NCBI RefSeq assembly: GCF_036226465.1
Contig: NZ_CP108476.1
Span: 8,308,001 to 8,372,000 of the forward strand
DNA length: 64,000 bases
Origin: Kitasatospora sp. NBC_01250
GTDB taxonomy: Bacteria > Actinomycetota > Actinomycetes > Streptomycetales > Streptomycetaceae
Direction of reading: 5' to 3'
Positions 51,379-60,645 of this stretch are shown here, piece after piece (positions within the stretch are counted from its first letter, which is position 1; every line of letters starts with the position of its first letter). The notes under the pieces were generated by a model. That model was given only the letters and a program-made list of their open reading frames with translations, made no database searches and had not been told where the DNA came from. Both the position numbers and the translations under genes were made by a program.

Positions 51379-52599
51379 GTGCGCGCTCTCGTCTATCTGG
51401 GTCCAGGCTCCGCCGAACTGCAGGACAGGCCCGCCGCACGGGTCGCGCACGATGATGACGTCGTGGTGGAGATCGTCGGTACGGGGGTCTGCGGAACGGA
51501 CCGCAAGATCCTGCTCGGGCGGTTCCCGGCCCGGCCGGGCGTGGTGCTGGGGCACGAGTCGGTGGGCGTGGTGCGGGGGACCGGGGCGAAGGTGCGCTCG
51601 GTCGCGGTGGGGGACCGGGTGGTGGTCAACCCGACGCTGTACTGCGGCTGGTGTGTCCCGTGCCGCCGCGGGGCGACCAACTTCTGCCGTCACAAGGCCG
51701 GGACCGAGGTCGGCGTCGATCGGGACGGCACGTACGCGGAGGCCGTGACCCTGCCGGAACGTTTCGTCGAACGGGTTCCCGCCGGGCTGCCCTTCCGCAG
51801 CGCGGTGCTGATCGAGCCGCTCGCCTGCGTCCTGAGCAACGTCCAGGCCGCCTCCCTCACCTTCGACGACACCGTGGTGGTGCTCGGCGCGGGCCCGATC
51901 GGCATGCTGACCGCACTGGTGGCCGCCCGCCGGGCGCGCCGGGTCACCGTCGCCGAGCCGGACGGCTACCGGCTGGAGCTGGCCCGCGAGCACTTCGCGC
52001 ACGTGGTGGACGTGGCCGGAACGGACCCGGCCGAAGCCGTGCTGAAGACGTCGGGCGGCGAGCGTCCCTCCGTCGTCTTCGACACCACGGGCACCGGCCT
52101 GGACGCGGCGCTGCGGCTGATCGACGACGGCGGCCGGGTGGTGGTGATGGGCTTCGACGACACCTACACCGTGCCGCTGCGCCCGCTCCAGCTCACCAAC
52201 CGGGGCATCCGGCTGATCGGTGCGGGGGACTACCGGGCCGACATCTTCCCGGTCGCCGTGGACCTGGCCGCCGAACTCGGCGCCCCTCAGCGACCCGACA
52301 CCGGCAGCGGCACCGGCGGCGGCCTTGGCCCCGGCCCTGGCGCCGCCACCAGCACCAGCATCAGCACCAGCGCCAGCTCCGGCACCAGCTCCGGCTCGAT
52401 CCTGGAGCGCCTGGTGACGCACGAGTTCCCGCTCGAGCGGTACGCGCAGGCGTTCACCGCGCTCGGCGGCCTCACCGGGGGCGACCGGGCCACCGGGGGC
52501 GAGGGCAGCGAACCGCCGCCGTGCTACGACGCGCTCAAGGTCGTCATCCGCTCGCACTCCGGCCCGGTCGGCGCCGACGGCTGGCCGGTGGAGGGGTGA
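51379..52599 (+). CDS. Zinc-dependent polyol/alcohol dehydrogenase (MDR family)
   Basis: 406 residues from GTG 51379. Catalytic-zinc ligands: Cys in GTGVCGTDRK, His-Glu in VLGHESVG. A Cys-rich lobe (CGWCVPCRRGATNFC) carries the structural zinc. Rossmann motif VVVLGAGPIGMLTALVA binds NAD(P). Related enzymes oxidise sorbitol, threonine, or the 2-deoxy-scyllo-inosamine of aminoglycosides. A Gly/Ser/Thr-rich insertion (residues about 308-342) and an Asp/Gly-rich one near 375 interrupt the C-terminal lobe. GTGA overlap with the ROK gene. Confidence 0.88.
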   Translation: MRALVYLGPGSAELQDRPAARVAHDDDVVVEIVGTGVCGTDRKILLGRFPARPGVVLGHESVGVVRGTGAKVRSVAVGDRVVVNPTLYCGWCVPCRRGATNFCRHKAGTEVGVDRDGTYAEAVTLPERFVERVPAGLPFRSAVLIEPLACVLSNVQAASLTFDDTVVVLGAGPIGMLTALVAARRARRVTVAEPDGYRLELAREHFAHVVDVAGTDPAEAVLKTSGGERPSVVFDTTGTGLDAALRLIDDGGRVVVMGFDDTYTVPLRPLQLTNRGIRLIGAGDYRADIFPVAVDLAAELGAPQRPDTGSGTGGGLGPGPGAATSTSISTSASSGTSSGSILERLVTHEFPLERYAQAFTALGGLTGGDRATGGEGSEPPPCYDALKVVIRSHSGPVGADGWPVEG

Positions 52600-53549
52600 G
52601 CGCGCCGCGCCTCGGCTCGATCGAGTCCGGCGGGACCAAGTTCGTCTGCCTGGTCGGCTCGGCCCCCGACCGCATCGAGGCCGAGACCCGGTTCCCGACC
52701 GGCGAACCGGGCCCCACCCTGGCCCGGGCCATCGCCTTCTTCCGGGAGACCACCGCGAGGACCGGACCGCTGGACGCGATCGGCATCGCCTCCTTCGGGC
52801 CCCTCGAACTGCGGCCGGGCCATGCCAAGTTCGGCCACCTCGCCGCCACCCCCAAACCCGGCTGGTCCGGCGTGGACGTCGCAGGACCGATCGCTGCCGC
52901 GCTCGGAGTACCGGTGGGCATCGAGACCGACGTCAACGGTGCGGCCCTCGGCGAGGGCCGCTGGGGCGCTGCACAGGGCTTGGACACCTACGTCTACCTC
53001 ACCGTCGGCACCGGGATCGGCGGCGGCGCGGTGATCGGCGGCAAGGTGGTCAGTGGCCTGGTCCACACGGAGATGGGCCACCTCGCGGTGCCCCGGATCG
53101 CGGGCGACGCCTTTCCCGGCTCCTGCCCCTTCCACGGCGACTGCTGGGAGGGGCTGGCGGGGGGCGAGGCGATGGGCGCCCGCTGGGGAACCCCGGCCGA
53201 AGAACTGACCGGCGACGCACTGCGCAAGGCGCTGCGGCTGGAGGCGGGCTACCTGGCCGCGGGGCTGCGCAACATCGTCTACACGACCGCACCCCAGCGG
53301 ATCGTGATCGGTGGCGGCGTCGCGGAACTCCCCGGGCTCTTCCCGCTGCTCCGCGCTGAACTGACCGCGGCACTGGGCGGATACCCCGGGCTGCCCGAGC
53401 ACACAGCCGAGGACTTCGTGGTCCCGGCCCGGCTCGGCCGGCTCGCCGGACCGGCCGGCGGGCTGGTCCTGGCGGCGGGGGCGGCCGGGGCGGCCACCGC
53501 CGCACGGCCGCGGCCCGGCGCTGGGCCATCGGGGGGACCGGATGCATGA
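52596..53549 (+). CDS. ROK-family sugar kinase (fructokinase-like)
   Basis: 317 residues from GTG 52596. ATP phosphate motif SIESGGTKFVCLV, DVNGAALGEGRWGAA with the catalytic Asp, VGTGIGGGAVIGG, and zinc site HTEMGH with CPFHGDC. The order EsGGTKF is that of the Mg-dependent fructokinase branch. It phosphorylates a hexose or hexose analogue. It is coupled to both neighbours, which suggests an operon acting on one sugar or polyol. Confidence 0.92.
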   Translation: MSAPRLGSIESGGTKFVCLVGSAPDRIEAETRFPTGEPGPTLARAIAFFRETTARTGPLDAIGIASFGPLELRPGHAKFGHLAATPKPGWSGVDVAGPIAAALGVPVGIETDVNGAALGEGRWGAAQGLDTYVYLTVGTGIGGGAVIGGKVVSGLVHTEMGHLAVPRIAGDAFPGSCPFHGDCWEGLAGGEAMGARWGTPAEELTGDALRKALRLEAGYLAAGLRNIVYTTAPQRIVIGGGVAELPGLFPLLRAELTAALGGYPGLPEHTAEDFVVPARLGRLAGPAGGLVLAAGAAGAATAARPRPGAGPSGGPDA

Positions 53550-54582
53550 GGGCGGCCCCGGGCCGGGCAGGCTGGCCGGTGTGACGCGTCCCGATCCGGT
53601 GGGTCTCCTGGACCCGGCCACCCACGCCTGGCTGACCCGGCACGCCCTGCCCGGCGCCCTGGTGCACGAGACGGACCCGCTGCCCGGCGGGTTCACCAAC
53701 GACATGGTCCTGCTCACCGCCCAGCCCCCCGACGCGCCGGGCGCGGAGCGCTACGTGCTGCGCCGCTACCGGCCCAGCGGCAGCAGGGTCCCGCGCAACA
53801 CCTGTGCGGTGGAGATCGCCGTCCTCGGGCGGGCGGCGGCCCGTACCGTCCCGGTGACCGAGGTGGTCGCAGCCGATCCGCACGGCCGGGCCACCGGCCG
53901 CCCCACCCTGCTCTACCGGTTCGTGGACGGGACCCCGCTCAGCCGGGTGCTCGCGGACGGCCTGGTGAGCGGCGAGGCGCGGGCCCTGGGCCGGGCCGTC
54001 GGTGCGGTGCTGGCGCGGATCGGCCGGGCCGAGCTGCCCCGCCCGGGTGTCTTCGGTGACTCCTCGCTGGAACCGGCCCCGGACGGCGCGGGCCCGCTGG
54101 ACGACCTGCCCGGGTTCGTCGAGCGCTGCCTGGTCACGGCGACCTCGGACGGACCGTTGAGCGCGACGGACTCCGCCGTACTGCGCGACCTGGCCCGCGG
54201 CGGGCCCCGGGCGCTGGCCGCCGTGGCGGGTGAACGGAGCCTGGTGCACGGCGACTTCAACCCGAAGAACGTCCTGGTCCGACGACGGGCCGGGCAGTGG
54301 GCGGTGGCCGCCGTGCTCGACTGGGAGCTGGCATTCAGCGGCTCTCCGCTCTTCGACGTCGGGAACATGCTGCGCTTCGCCCACGAGTACCCGCCCGCCT
54401 TCGCCGCGGGCTTCGTCGACGGCTTCCGGGGCGGGAACGGCCGGCTGCCCGGGGACTGGCTGCGGCTCAGCCGGACGCTGGACCTGTTCGCGCTCGCGGA
54501 CATCCTCACCGCTCCGCCCGATCCCGCCTACTTCGCCCGCGCCCGCGCCGTGCTGCACCGGTCCACCGTCCACCGGTACTGA
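53542..54582 (+). CDS. APH-fold small-molecule kinase
   Basis: 346 residues from ATG 53542 with gggggg 6 nt upstream; GTG 53581 is an alternative. Catalytic loop SLVHGDFNPKNVLV (Asp), metal site VAAVLDWELAF, and VLRRYRPSGSRVPRN (ATP-anchoring Lys position replaced by Arg). It overlaps the ROK gene by 8 nt. It could phosphorylate an aminosugar intermediate or act in self-resistance; the two kinases in one operon are unusual for simple sugar catabolism. Confidence 0.85.
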   Translation: MHEGGPGPGRLAGVTRPDPVGLLDPATHAWLTRHALPGALVHETDPLPGGFTNDMVLLTAQPPDAPGAERYVLRRYRPSGSRVPRNTCAVEIAVLGRAAARTVPVTEVVAADPHGRATGRPTLLYRFVDGTPLSRVLADGLVSGEARALGRAVGAVLARIGRAELPRPGVFGDSSLEPAPDGAGPLDDLPGFVERCLVTATSDGPLSATDSAVLRDLARGGPRALAAVAGERSLVHGDFNPKNVLVRRRAGQWAVAAVLDWELAFSGSPLFDVGNMLRFAHEYPPAFAAGFVDGFRGGNGRLPGDWLRLSRTLDLFALADILTAPPDPAYFARARAVLHRSTVHRY

Positions 54583-54848
54583 CCGCGCCCACCGATACCG
54601 ACCGCGGCCACCGTCCACCGGACCGCGGCCGGACGAGCGCACGCCACTGGTCCTCCCTCTTCCCATCAGGCCCGTGCGCCGCGTAATTCCCAGGAGACAA
54701 CTGCTGTCCGTGCGGATCGCGGAAGTCTGGCCATAAGTGTCGAGTCAATGGCGGAGAGGTGGCATACGGCCGTCTTCTCAGCACCAGGAAAACCGGTTAG
54801 TCTGCCTGGGCCGAAGCGAAAGATCCTTGACCTGGGGAGGATTCCGCC

Positions 54849-55376
54849 GTGGAGAACGAAGGTTCGAAGAACGTCCTGACGACGCTTACGCCGACCGTTC
54901 GCTGCAACGGGACGCCCCCCACGCCCGCCCTGCGTGAAGGGCCGTACTACAAACCCGACACCCCTTTCAGGACCAGCTTCCGGGGCGATGAGGAGAGCGG
55001 CGTCCCGATGGTGCTGCACGGCACCGTGCGCACCCGCGAGGGCGAGCCGGTAGCGGGCGCCCTGCTCGACTTCTGGCAGGTCGGGGATGCCGGCGTCTAC
55101 GACGACGACGGTTTTCGGCTGCGCGGCCACCAGTTCGCGGACGACCAGGGGCGGTGGCGGCTGGAGACGGTGCTGCCCGCGGTGTACCCGGGGCGGACGC
55201 GGCACGTACACGTGAAGGTGCAGCCGCCCGGCGGATCCGTGCTGACCACGATGCTGTATTTCCCCGGCGAACGCCGAAACCACCTCGACAAGTATTTCCG
55301 GCCGGAATGTCTGATGGATGTGCGGGAGACCGCCGAGGGTTGGGACGCCGAGTTCACCTTCGTCCTGGATGTGTGA
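54849..55376 (+). CDS. Intradiol ring-cleavage dioxygenase-like protein
   Basis: 175 residues from GTG 54849, with ggggagga upstream. Fe(III) ligands of the family are all present: Tyr33/34 in REGPYYKPD, Tyr113, His119 and His121 in YPGRTRHVHVK. GTVRTREGEPVAGALLDFWQ is the family core. It is short like single-domain members. Canonical substrates are catechols cleaved between the hydroxyls; nothing else for catechol catabolism is nearby, so a biosynthetic role is inferred. It begins the 55-63 kb run. Confidence 0.9.
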   Translation: MENEGSKNVLTTLTPTVRCNGTPPTPALREGPYYKPDTPFRTSFRGDEESGVPMVLHGTVRTREGEPVAGALLDFWQVGDAGVYDDDGFRLRGHQFADDQGRWRLETVLPAVYPGRTRHVHVKVQPPGGSVLTTMLYFPGERRNHLDKYFRPECLMDVRETAEGWDAEFTFVLDV

Positions 55377-55479
55377 ACCCCCGCTGCCCGTAATCCCGGG
55401 GAGCCTGCCATACCGATGCTCGGAGATATCGGTATCCGCCGTCCGTCGTGTCCGGGGGACGGAAATCGACAGGAGTCAC

Positions 55480-56838
55480 ATGGCCGACCTCATGCGCGAT
55501 CAGCCCGATACGAAGAGCGATGCCCAAAGTGACGCGCGAAGCGATGCTCGCAGCGACGTCCGCAGCGACGCCCTGAGCTATGCCCAGAAACACCTGTACT
55601 ACCCGGTCAGTACGTACGACATGGACCACGGCGAGGGCATCCACCTGTACGACACCGACGGCAACGAGTACCTCGACTGCGCGTCCGGCACCTTCAACCT
55701 GAGCCTCGGCTACGGGCATCCCGAAGTGGTCAAGGCCATGCGCGACCAGGTGGAACGGCTGGTGCACACCACCTCGACCTTCCAGACCGCCCCCGTCAAC
55801 GAGCTGGTCCGGCGGCTGGTCGAGGTCACCCCGCCGAACCTGACCAAGGTGCACCTCAAGGTGTCGGGCGGCTCCACCGCCAACGAGGGCGCGGTCAAGA
55901 TGGCGCAGATCGCCACCGGCCGCCGCGACGTCGTCACCCTGTTCCGCAGCCACCACGGCCAGACCATGATGACGACCACCATGTCGGGCGAGTCGTTCCG
56001 CAAGGCTCCCTTCCCGCACCTGATGCCCGGCGTTCTCCAGGTCCCCGACCCCTACTGCCTGCGCTGCTTCTACCGCCAGGCGGGACCGGACAGTTGTGGC
56101 ATGTTGTGCGTCGAGCGGATCAACGACTTCCTGGACCACGCCAGTTCCGGCAGCGTCGCCTGCGTGGTCGTCGAACCGGTCTCCGGGAGCGGGGGCAACA
56201 TCGTGCCCCCCGACGGCTACTTGTCCGCGCTGCGCGCCCTGTGCGACGAACGGGGCATCGTCCTCATCTTCGACGAGATCCAGACCGGCATCGGCCGGGT
56301 CGGCCGGATGTTCGCCGCAGAACACTACGGGGTGCGGCCCGACATCCTGACGACCGCCAAGGGCCTCGGCGGCTCCGGCGCCCAGATCGCGGCCATCGTC
56401 GCCGACGAGCGGATGGCCGGACTCAGCGCCGACCACCATTCCTTCACCTACGGCGGCAACGTCCTCGCCGCCGCCGCGGCGGCCACCACCCTCGACGTGA
56501 TCGGCCGCCCCGGCTTCCTGGAGAACGTCCGGGAGGTCGGCGCCCACGTCATGGAGCGGCTGCGCGCGCTGGCCGCCCTGCACCCCGCCGTCGTGGACGT
56601 GCGCGGCCTCGGCCTGATGATCGGGATCGAGATCGGCGACGACCGGGGCAACCCGCACAGCGAACGGGCCCAGGCCCTGGCCCGGCGCGGCATGGACCAT
56701 GGCCTGATCCTGCGCACCTCCCGCTACGGCCGGGGCAACGTGATCAAGATCCGCCCGCCGCTGATCCTGACCCGCGCCGAGGCCGATCTGCTCTGCGACC
56801 GGCTCGAAGCCCTCTTCGCCGCCGAGGCCGCCGCATGA
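55480..56838 (+). CDS. Class III PLP aminotransferase
   Basis: 452 residues from ATG 55480 with acaggag upstream. PLP Lys294 in TTAKGLGGSG, Asp of IFDEIQTGIGR, and YLDCASGTFNLSLGYGHPEV at the start of the fold. It contains an unusual Cys-rich segment, DPYCLRCFYRQAGPDSCGMLCVERI (four Cys). The first 30 residues are a SDAR/SDVR repeat array from a 12-bp tandem repeat. Family members aminate aldehydes or ketones, including sugar aldehydes. ATGA overlap with the phosphatase gene. Confidence 0.92.
   Translation: MADLMRDQPDTKSDAQSDARSDARSDVRSDALSYAQKHLYYPVSTYDMDHGEGIHLYDTDGNEYLDCASGTFNLSLGYGHPEVVKAMRDQVERLVHTTSTFQTAPVNELVRRLVEVTPPNLTKVHLKVSGGSTANEGAVKMAQIATGRRDVVTLFRSHHGQTMMTTTMSGESFRKAPFPHLMPGVLQVPDPYCLRCFYRQAGPDSCGMLCVERINDFLDHASSGSVACVVVEPVSGSGGNIVPPDGYLSALRALCDERGIVLIFDEIQTGIGRVGRMFAAEHYGVRPDILTTAKGLGGSGAQIAAIVADERMAGLSADHHSFTYGGNVLAAAAAATTLDVIGRPGFLENVREVGAHVMERLRALAALHPAVVDVRGLGLMIGIEIGDDRGNPHSERAQALARRGMDHGLILRTSRYGRGNVIKIRPPLILTRAEADLLCDRLEALFAAEAAA
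55513..55572 (+). repeat. 12-bp in-frame repeats at the aminotransferase N-terminus
   Basis: About five imperfect 12-bp units (type agcgatgctcgc) encode Ser-Asp-Ala-Arg/Gln/Val repeats before the conserved fold. Confidence 0.75.
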
Positions 56839-57791
56839 CCGGTCCCGAGCGCGACAGCCCCCCGGGGGCCGCGGCTGTGCGGCAGTACGTGATCGGCCTC
56901 GCCCGTGCCGTCCGCGAGGCCGTTCTGGCCGCCCGGCACCGGGCCGGCAGCCGAGCGGTCCGAGGCCACTCACCGGGCGGCGACGCCCAGTTCGGCCTCG
57001 ACGAGGTCGCGGAGGCGGCCGTCTGGCAGTACGTCGTCGACCACGATCTGCCGGTCGCCGTCTACTCCGAGGACCGGGGCCTGAAGTGCCACGGCACGGA
57101 CCCGCCCCACCTGCTGGTCGTCGACCCGATCGACGGCACCCGGCCCGCTGTCGCCGGCCTGGAGTCGGCCACCGTCTCGGTCGCCGTCGCCCGCATGTCG
57201 CACCGCCCGCGCATCGCCGACGTCGAACACGCGCTGCTGATGGAACTGCGCACGGGCGCCTACCTCTACGGGGACCTGGCGACGCCCGGCATCACCGCGC
57301 ACGGTTACGACCACCCGGTCCCGGCGCTGACCCGCACCACCGACCCCGCGCGGATGTTCTGGTCGCTGGAGTTCAACGGCCACCCGGCCCGCCTGATGAC
57401 CGAGGCATACGGCCACCTCATCGACCGCTCGGCCAACACCGGCGGGGTCTTCGTCTTCAACAGCGCCACCTGGTCCATCTCCCGGCTGCTCACCGGCCAG
57501 CTCGACGCCTACGTGGACATCGGCAACCGGCTGCTCCGCGACGACCCGGCGCTGCTGCCCGAGTTCGAACGCGTCGGCAACGGCCGGGTCCTGCACCTGT
57601 TCCCGTACGACATCGCCGCGGCCGTCTTCCTCGCCGAGCGGGCCGGGGCGGTCATCACCGACGGCTACGGACAGCCGCTCGGCGGCACGGTCCTGACCGA
57701 TCTGACCGTCAGCAACCAGCAGTCCTGCGTGGCGGCGGCCACCCCCGAACTCCACCGGGCCCTGCTGGCGGCCGTCCGATGGAAGGAGTGA
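56835..57791 (+). CDS. Inositol-monophosphatase-fold phosphatase
   Basis: 318 residues from ATG 56835. Metal motif VVDPIDGTRPAVAG (Asp near residue 97), acidic VYSEDRG (first metal Glu), and late YDIAAAVFLAERAGAVITDGYGQPL with the third Asp. This is the FIG/IMPase family, Mg-dependent and Li-sensitive, hydrolysing sugar, inositol or nucleotide phosphates. With two kinases and an aminotransferase alongside, dephosphorylation of a phosphorylated sugar-like intermediate is inferred. Confidence 0.9.
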   Translation: MTGPERDSPPGAAAVRQYVIGLARAVREAVLAARHRAGSRAVRGHSPGGDAQFGLDEVAEAAVWQYVVDHDLPVAVYSEDRGLKCHGTDPPHLLVVDPIDGTRPAVAGLESATVSVAVARMSHRPRIADVEHALLMELRTGAYLYGDLATPGITAHGYDHPVPALTRTTDPARMFWSLEFNGHPARLMTEAYGHLIDRSANTGGVFVFNSATWSISRLLTGQLDAYVDIGNRLLRDDPALLPEFERVGNGRVLHLFPYDIAAAVFLAERAGAVITDGYGQPLGGTVLTDLTVSNQQSCVAAATPELHRALLAAVRWKE

Positions 57792-57796
57792 CGACC

Positions 57797-58747
57797 GTGC
57801 GCCCCCAGAACCCCCCGCCCACCGCAGCGGCCGGCCCCGCGACGGCGGCCGGCCCCGCGACGGCGTCCGGCCCCGCGACAGCGGACGATGCCGAGTTCCG
57901 GGCCCTGCTCGACCGGCTCTCCGACAAGGCCACCGCGGACTACTACAACCCGTTCACCACCTTCGACTGGCCGCCCGCGATCCCCACCGACGGGCTCTGG
58001 ATGTCCCCCGAACTGCTCTCCGTCCACGGCACCGAGCTGTTCGACGAGCTGAGCCCGGCCCAGCTCCAGGCCCTGAGTCGGTGGGAGAGCGTCAACTTCT
58101 ACAGCCTCAACGTGCACGGCATCCGCGAACTGCTCATCGAGGTCACCCGGCGCATCCACACGCCCGGCTTCGAGCTCCCCTCCGAGTTCTTCCACCACTT
58201 CATCGGTGAGGAGAACGACCACATGTGGTTCTTCGCCACCTTCTGCCTCAAGTACGCCGACAAGATCTACCCCGACAAGTCGGTCAAGCTGCCCGAGGCT
58301 CCGCGCGACCCGCACGTCGAGAACTTCCTGGTCTTCGCCAGGATCCTGATTTTCGAGCAGATCGTGGACCACTACAACGTCCAACTGGCCGCCGACCGCC
58401 GCCTGCACCCGACCGTCCGGCACATCAACCGGCTGCACCACCAGGACGAGTCCCGCCACATCGCCTTCGGCTGCCGGTTGGTGCACCTGCTGTGGCAGCG
58501 GCTCCTCGACAGCGACCTGGCCGAGCAGGCCCGGCTCGACCTGCGCAGCTACCTCGGCCGCTACCTCACCACCAGCATGGAGTCCTTCTACAACCCGGCC
58601 GTCTACCGGGACGCGGGCCTCACCGACGGCTATGCGCTGCGCCGGCGGCTGCTCGCCCACCCCGCCCGGCAGGCCGCACACGCCAAGGTCCTGCACAAGA
58701 CCACCGACTTCCTCCACCGGATCGGGGTGTTCGATGCCCGTCAGTGA
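57797..58747 (+). CDS. AurF-type diiron N-oxygenase
   Basis: 316 residues. GTG 57797 is chosen for aaggag 9 nt upstream; GTG 57788 and ATG 57779 are in frame. Diiron ligands of the AurF family: EFFHHFIGEENDHMWFF (Glu and His near residue 138), FEQIVDHYNVQLA (Glu, His) and LHHQDESRHIAFG (Glu, His near residue 216). AurF oxidises an arylamine to a nitro group; relatives make hydroxylamines. The substrate here may be the amine made by the aminotransferase or a carrier-bound amino acid. Three AGPATA repeats form the N-terminus. Confidence 0.88.
   Translation: MRPQNPPPTAAAGPATAAGPATASGPATADDAEFRALLDRLSDKATADYYNPFTTFDWPPAIPTDGLWMSPELLSVHGTELFDELSPAQLQALSRWESVNFYSLNVHGIRELLIEVTRRIHTPGFELPSEFFHHFIGEENDHMWFFATFCLKYADKIYPDKSVKLPEAPRDPHVENFLVFARILIFEQIVDHYNVQLAADRRLHPTVRHINRLHHQDESRHIAFGCRLVHLLWQRLLDSDLAEQARLDLRSYLGRYLTTSMESFYNPAVYRDAGLTDGYALRRRLLAHPARQAAHAKVLHKTTDFLHRIGVFDARQ
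57830..57883 (+). repeat. Three 18-bp in-frame repeats at the AurF-like N-terminus
   Basis: Units of gccggccccgcgacggcg at 57830, 57848 and 57866 (last with two changes) encode Ala-Gly-Pro-Ala-Thr-Ala arrays. Confidence 0.9.
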
Positions 58748-59600
58748 CCCCACGGCCACCGGGAACACCTGGTGGGTCCGGGACGGACTGGCCACCCTCG
58801 ACGAACCCGCCGTCCTGCTGAAGGACGCACTCGACGCGGTGTTCACCCGCTGGGGCGCCGAGGCCGGAGCCCGGCAGCAGAGCTACCCGCCGCTGCTCAG
58901 GGCCGAGGACCTGCGCACCCTCGACTACTTCCGCAACTTCCCGCACCTGGGCAGCCCGGTCACCCGGATCCGCCCCGACCGGCTGGCCGCCCTCGCCGCG
59001 GACCCGCCCGGGGCCACCGCCCTGCCGGCGGTCGACCTGGCCGACGCCACCCACCTGCTGCCCTCCGCGGCCTGCTACGGCTGCCTCCTGCACCTCACCG
59101 GCACCAGCGCGGACACCCCCGTCCTGATCACCACCGTCGCGCAGTGCTTCCGCAACGAGGAGCACCACGACGGGCTGCGCAGGCTCTGGGGGTTCACCAT
59201 GCGCGAGATCGTGTGCGTCGGCTCAGCCGAAGCCGTACGGGCCCACCTCGCCCGGCACCAGGAGCGGATCGCCGCCTTCGGCGCGGCCCTCGGCCTGCCC
59301 CTGGACCGGCAGCCCGCCACCGACCCCTTCTTCGAGAAGGACGGCGCCCGCACCGTCATGCAGCTGCTCGCCCCGGTCAAGGACGAGTACCTGCACACCG
59401 ACGGCACCGCCGTCGCCTCCACCAACAACCACCGCAACTTCTTCGGCGAGCGCCGCGCCATCCGCCACGCGGGCCGCCCGGCCTTCACCGGCTGCGTCGC
59501 CTTCGGCCTGGAGCGCTGGGTGCACGCCCTCGGCGACCGCTTCGAGGGGGACCTGGCGGCTGCGCACCGCGCGGTACGGCAGGCGGGAGAGCGCTCGTGA
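58734..59600 (+). CDS. Amino acid:[carrier protein] ligase, atypical SerRS-like
   Basis: 288 residues from ATG 58734, overlapping the previous gene by 14 nt. Class II aaRS-like core without a tRNA-binding domain: zinc Cys114 in PSAACYGCLL, motif 2 QCFRNEEHHDGLRRLWGFTMREIVCVG, and Cys254 with motif 3 GCVAFGLERW. This is the layout of bacterial aa:CP ligases, which are homologues of methanogen SerRS and load glycine or alanine onto a stand-alone carrier protein. A free carrier protein lies 1 kb downstream. The amino acid used here is unknown. Confidence 0.88.
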   Translation: MPVSDPTATGNTWWVRDGLATLDEPAVLLKDALDAVFTRWGAEAGARQQSYPPLLRAEDLRTLDYFRNFPHLGSPVTRIRPDRLAALAADPPGATALPAVDLADATHLLPSAACYGCLLHLTGTSADTPVLITTVAQCFRNEEHHDGLRRLWGFTMREIVCVGSAEAVRAHLARHQERIAAFGAALGLPLDRQPATDPFFEKDGARTVMQLLAPVKDEYLHTDGTAVASTNNHRNFFGERRAIRHAGRPAFTGCVAFGLERWVHALGDRFEGDLAAAHRAVRQAGERS

Positions 59601-60592
59601 CCCGGCTGGCGGCTCGGCTGGGCCTCGAACTGCCCCTGCTGCAGGCCGGGATGGGCGCCATAGCCGGGCCCGCGCTGTGCGCCGCGGTGTCGCGGGCCGG
59701 AGCGGGCGGCACTCTCGCGCTGTACAAGGAACCGCCCGCGCGGGCCGCCCGGCTGGTCCGGGAGGTGGCGGCCGCCACCTCCCGCCCGTTCGGGGTGAAC
59801 GTGGTTCCCGAGGTCACCGGCCCGGCCGGCTGCCTGGGCCAGCTCCGGGCGGTCATGCCCGAACTGCCCCGGGGCGGCTTCGTCACCTCCTTCGGGCTGC
59901 CCGATGCCGACGCGGCCCGGGCCGTGCGGAGCGCCGGACACCCGCTGGTCGTCCAGGTCGGCACCCTCGAGGACGCCGGCACGGCCCTCGCACTGGGCGC
60001 GGCCGTCCTCGTCCTCCAAGGCACCGACGCCGGCGGCCACCTGCTCGGCCGGCTGCCCGTGGACGCCCTGCTGGCCGGCGTCCGCACCCGCCACCCGCAC
60101 GCCGTCCTCGCCGTCGCGGGCGGGATCGCCACGGGGAGGGATCTCGCGGACGCCGTGGCGCGCGGCGCAGACGGGGCCATGGCCGGGACCCTGTTCGTTC
60201 CGGCCGCGGAATCCACCGCGCACCCGGAGTTCAAACGGCGGGTGGTCGAGGCCGGAGCCGATGACACCGTCATCACCTCCCTCTTCGACATCGGCTGGCC
60301 GCACCGCCCGCACCGCGTCCTGCGCAACTCCCTCACCGACACCGAGGACCGCGCCCCGGCCACCTTCATCGCCACCACCCGGGTGGGCGGGCGGGACTAC
60401 CCGGTACCGCGCTACAGCGCGGCGGCTCCGGGGGACGGCACCACCGGCCGCATCGAGGAGATGGCCATGTACTGCGGCCGGTCCTGCACCCGCGTCACCG
60501 CCCTGCACCCGGCCGCCGCCACCGTCGCCCGGGTCCGCCAGGAGTACGAGAGCGTGCGGCAGACCGGCGCAGGCCCCCCGAATGCCACCTGA
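59597..60592 (+). CDS. Nitronate monooxygenase-like FMN protein
   Basis: 331 residues from GTG 59597, GTGA overlap. TIM-barrel FMN protein: LPLLQAGMGAIAGPALCAAVSRAG, VLQGTDAGGHLLG (catalytic-type His) and LAVAGGIATGRDLADAVARGADGAMAGTLF (phosphate binding). Relatives oxidise alkyl nitronates or act as enoyl reductases. Next to an AurF-type oxygenase, acting on an N-oxygenated intermediate is a reasonable inference. Confidence 0.88.
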   Translation: MTRLAARLGLELPLLQAGMGAIAGPALCAAVSRAGAGGTLALYKEPPARAARLVREVAAATSRPFGVNVVPEVTGPAGCLGQLRAVMPELPRGGFVTSFGLPDADAARAVRSAGHPLVVQVGTLEDAGTALALGAAVLVLQGTDAGGHLLGRLPVDALLAGVRTRHPHAVLAVAGGIATGRDLADAVARGADGAMAGTLFVPAAESTAHPEFKRRVVEAGADDTVITSLFDIGWPHRPHRVLRNSLTDTEDRAPATFIATTRVGGRDYPVPRYSAAAPGDGTTGRIEEMAMYCGRSCTRVTALHPAAATVARVRQEYESVRQTGAGPPNAT

Positions 60593-60645
60593 GGTGTGCG
60601 CACGAGCACGACCGAAGAGCTGCACCGGATCCAGGAGAGGTGACC

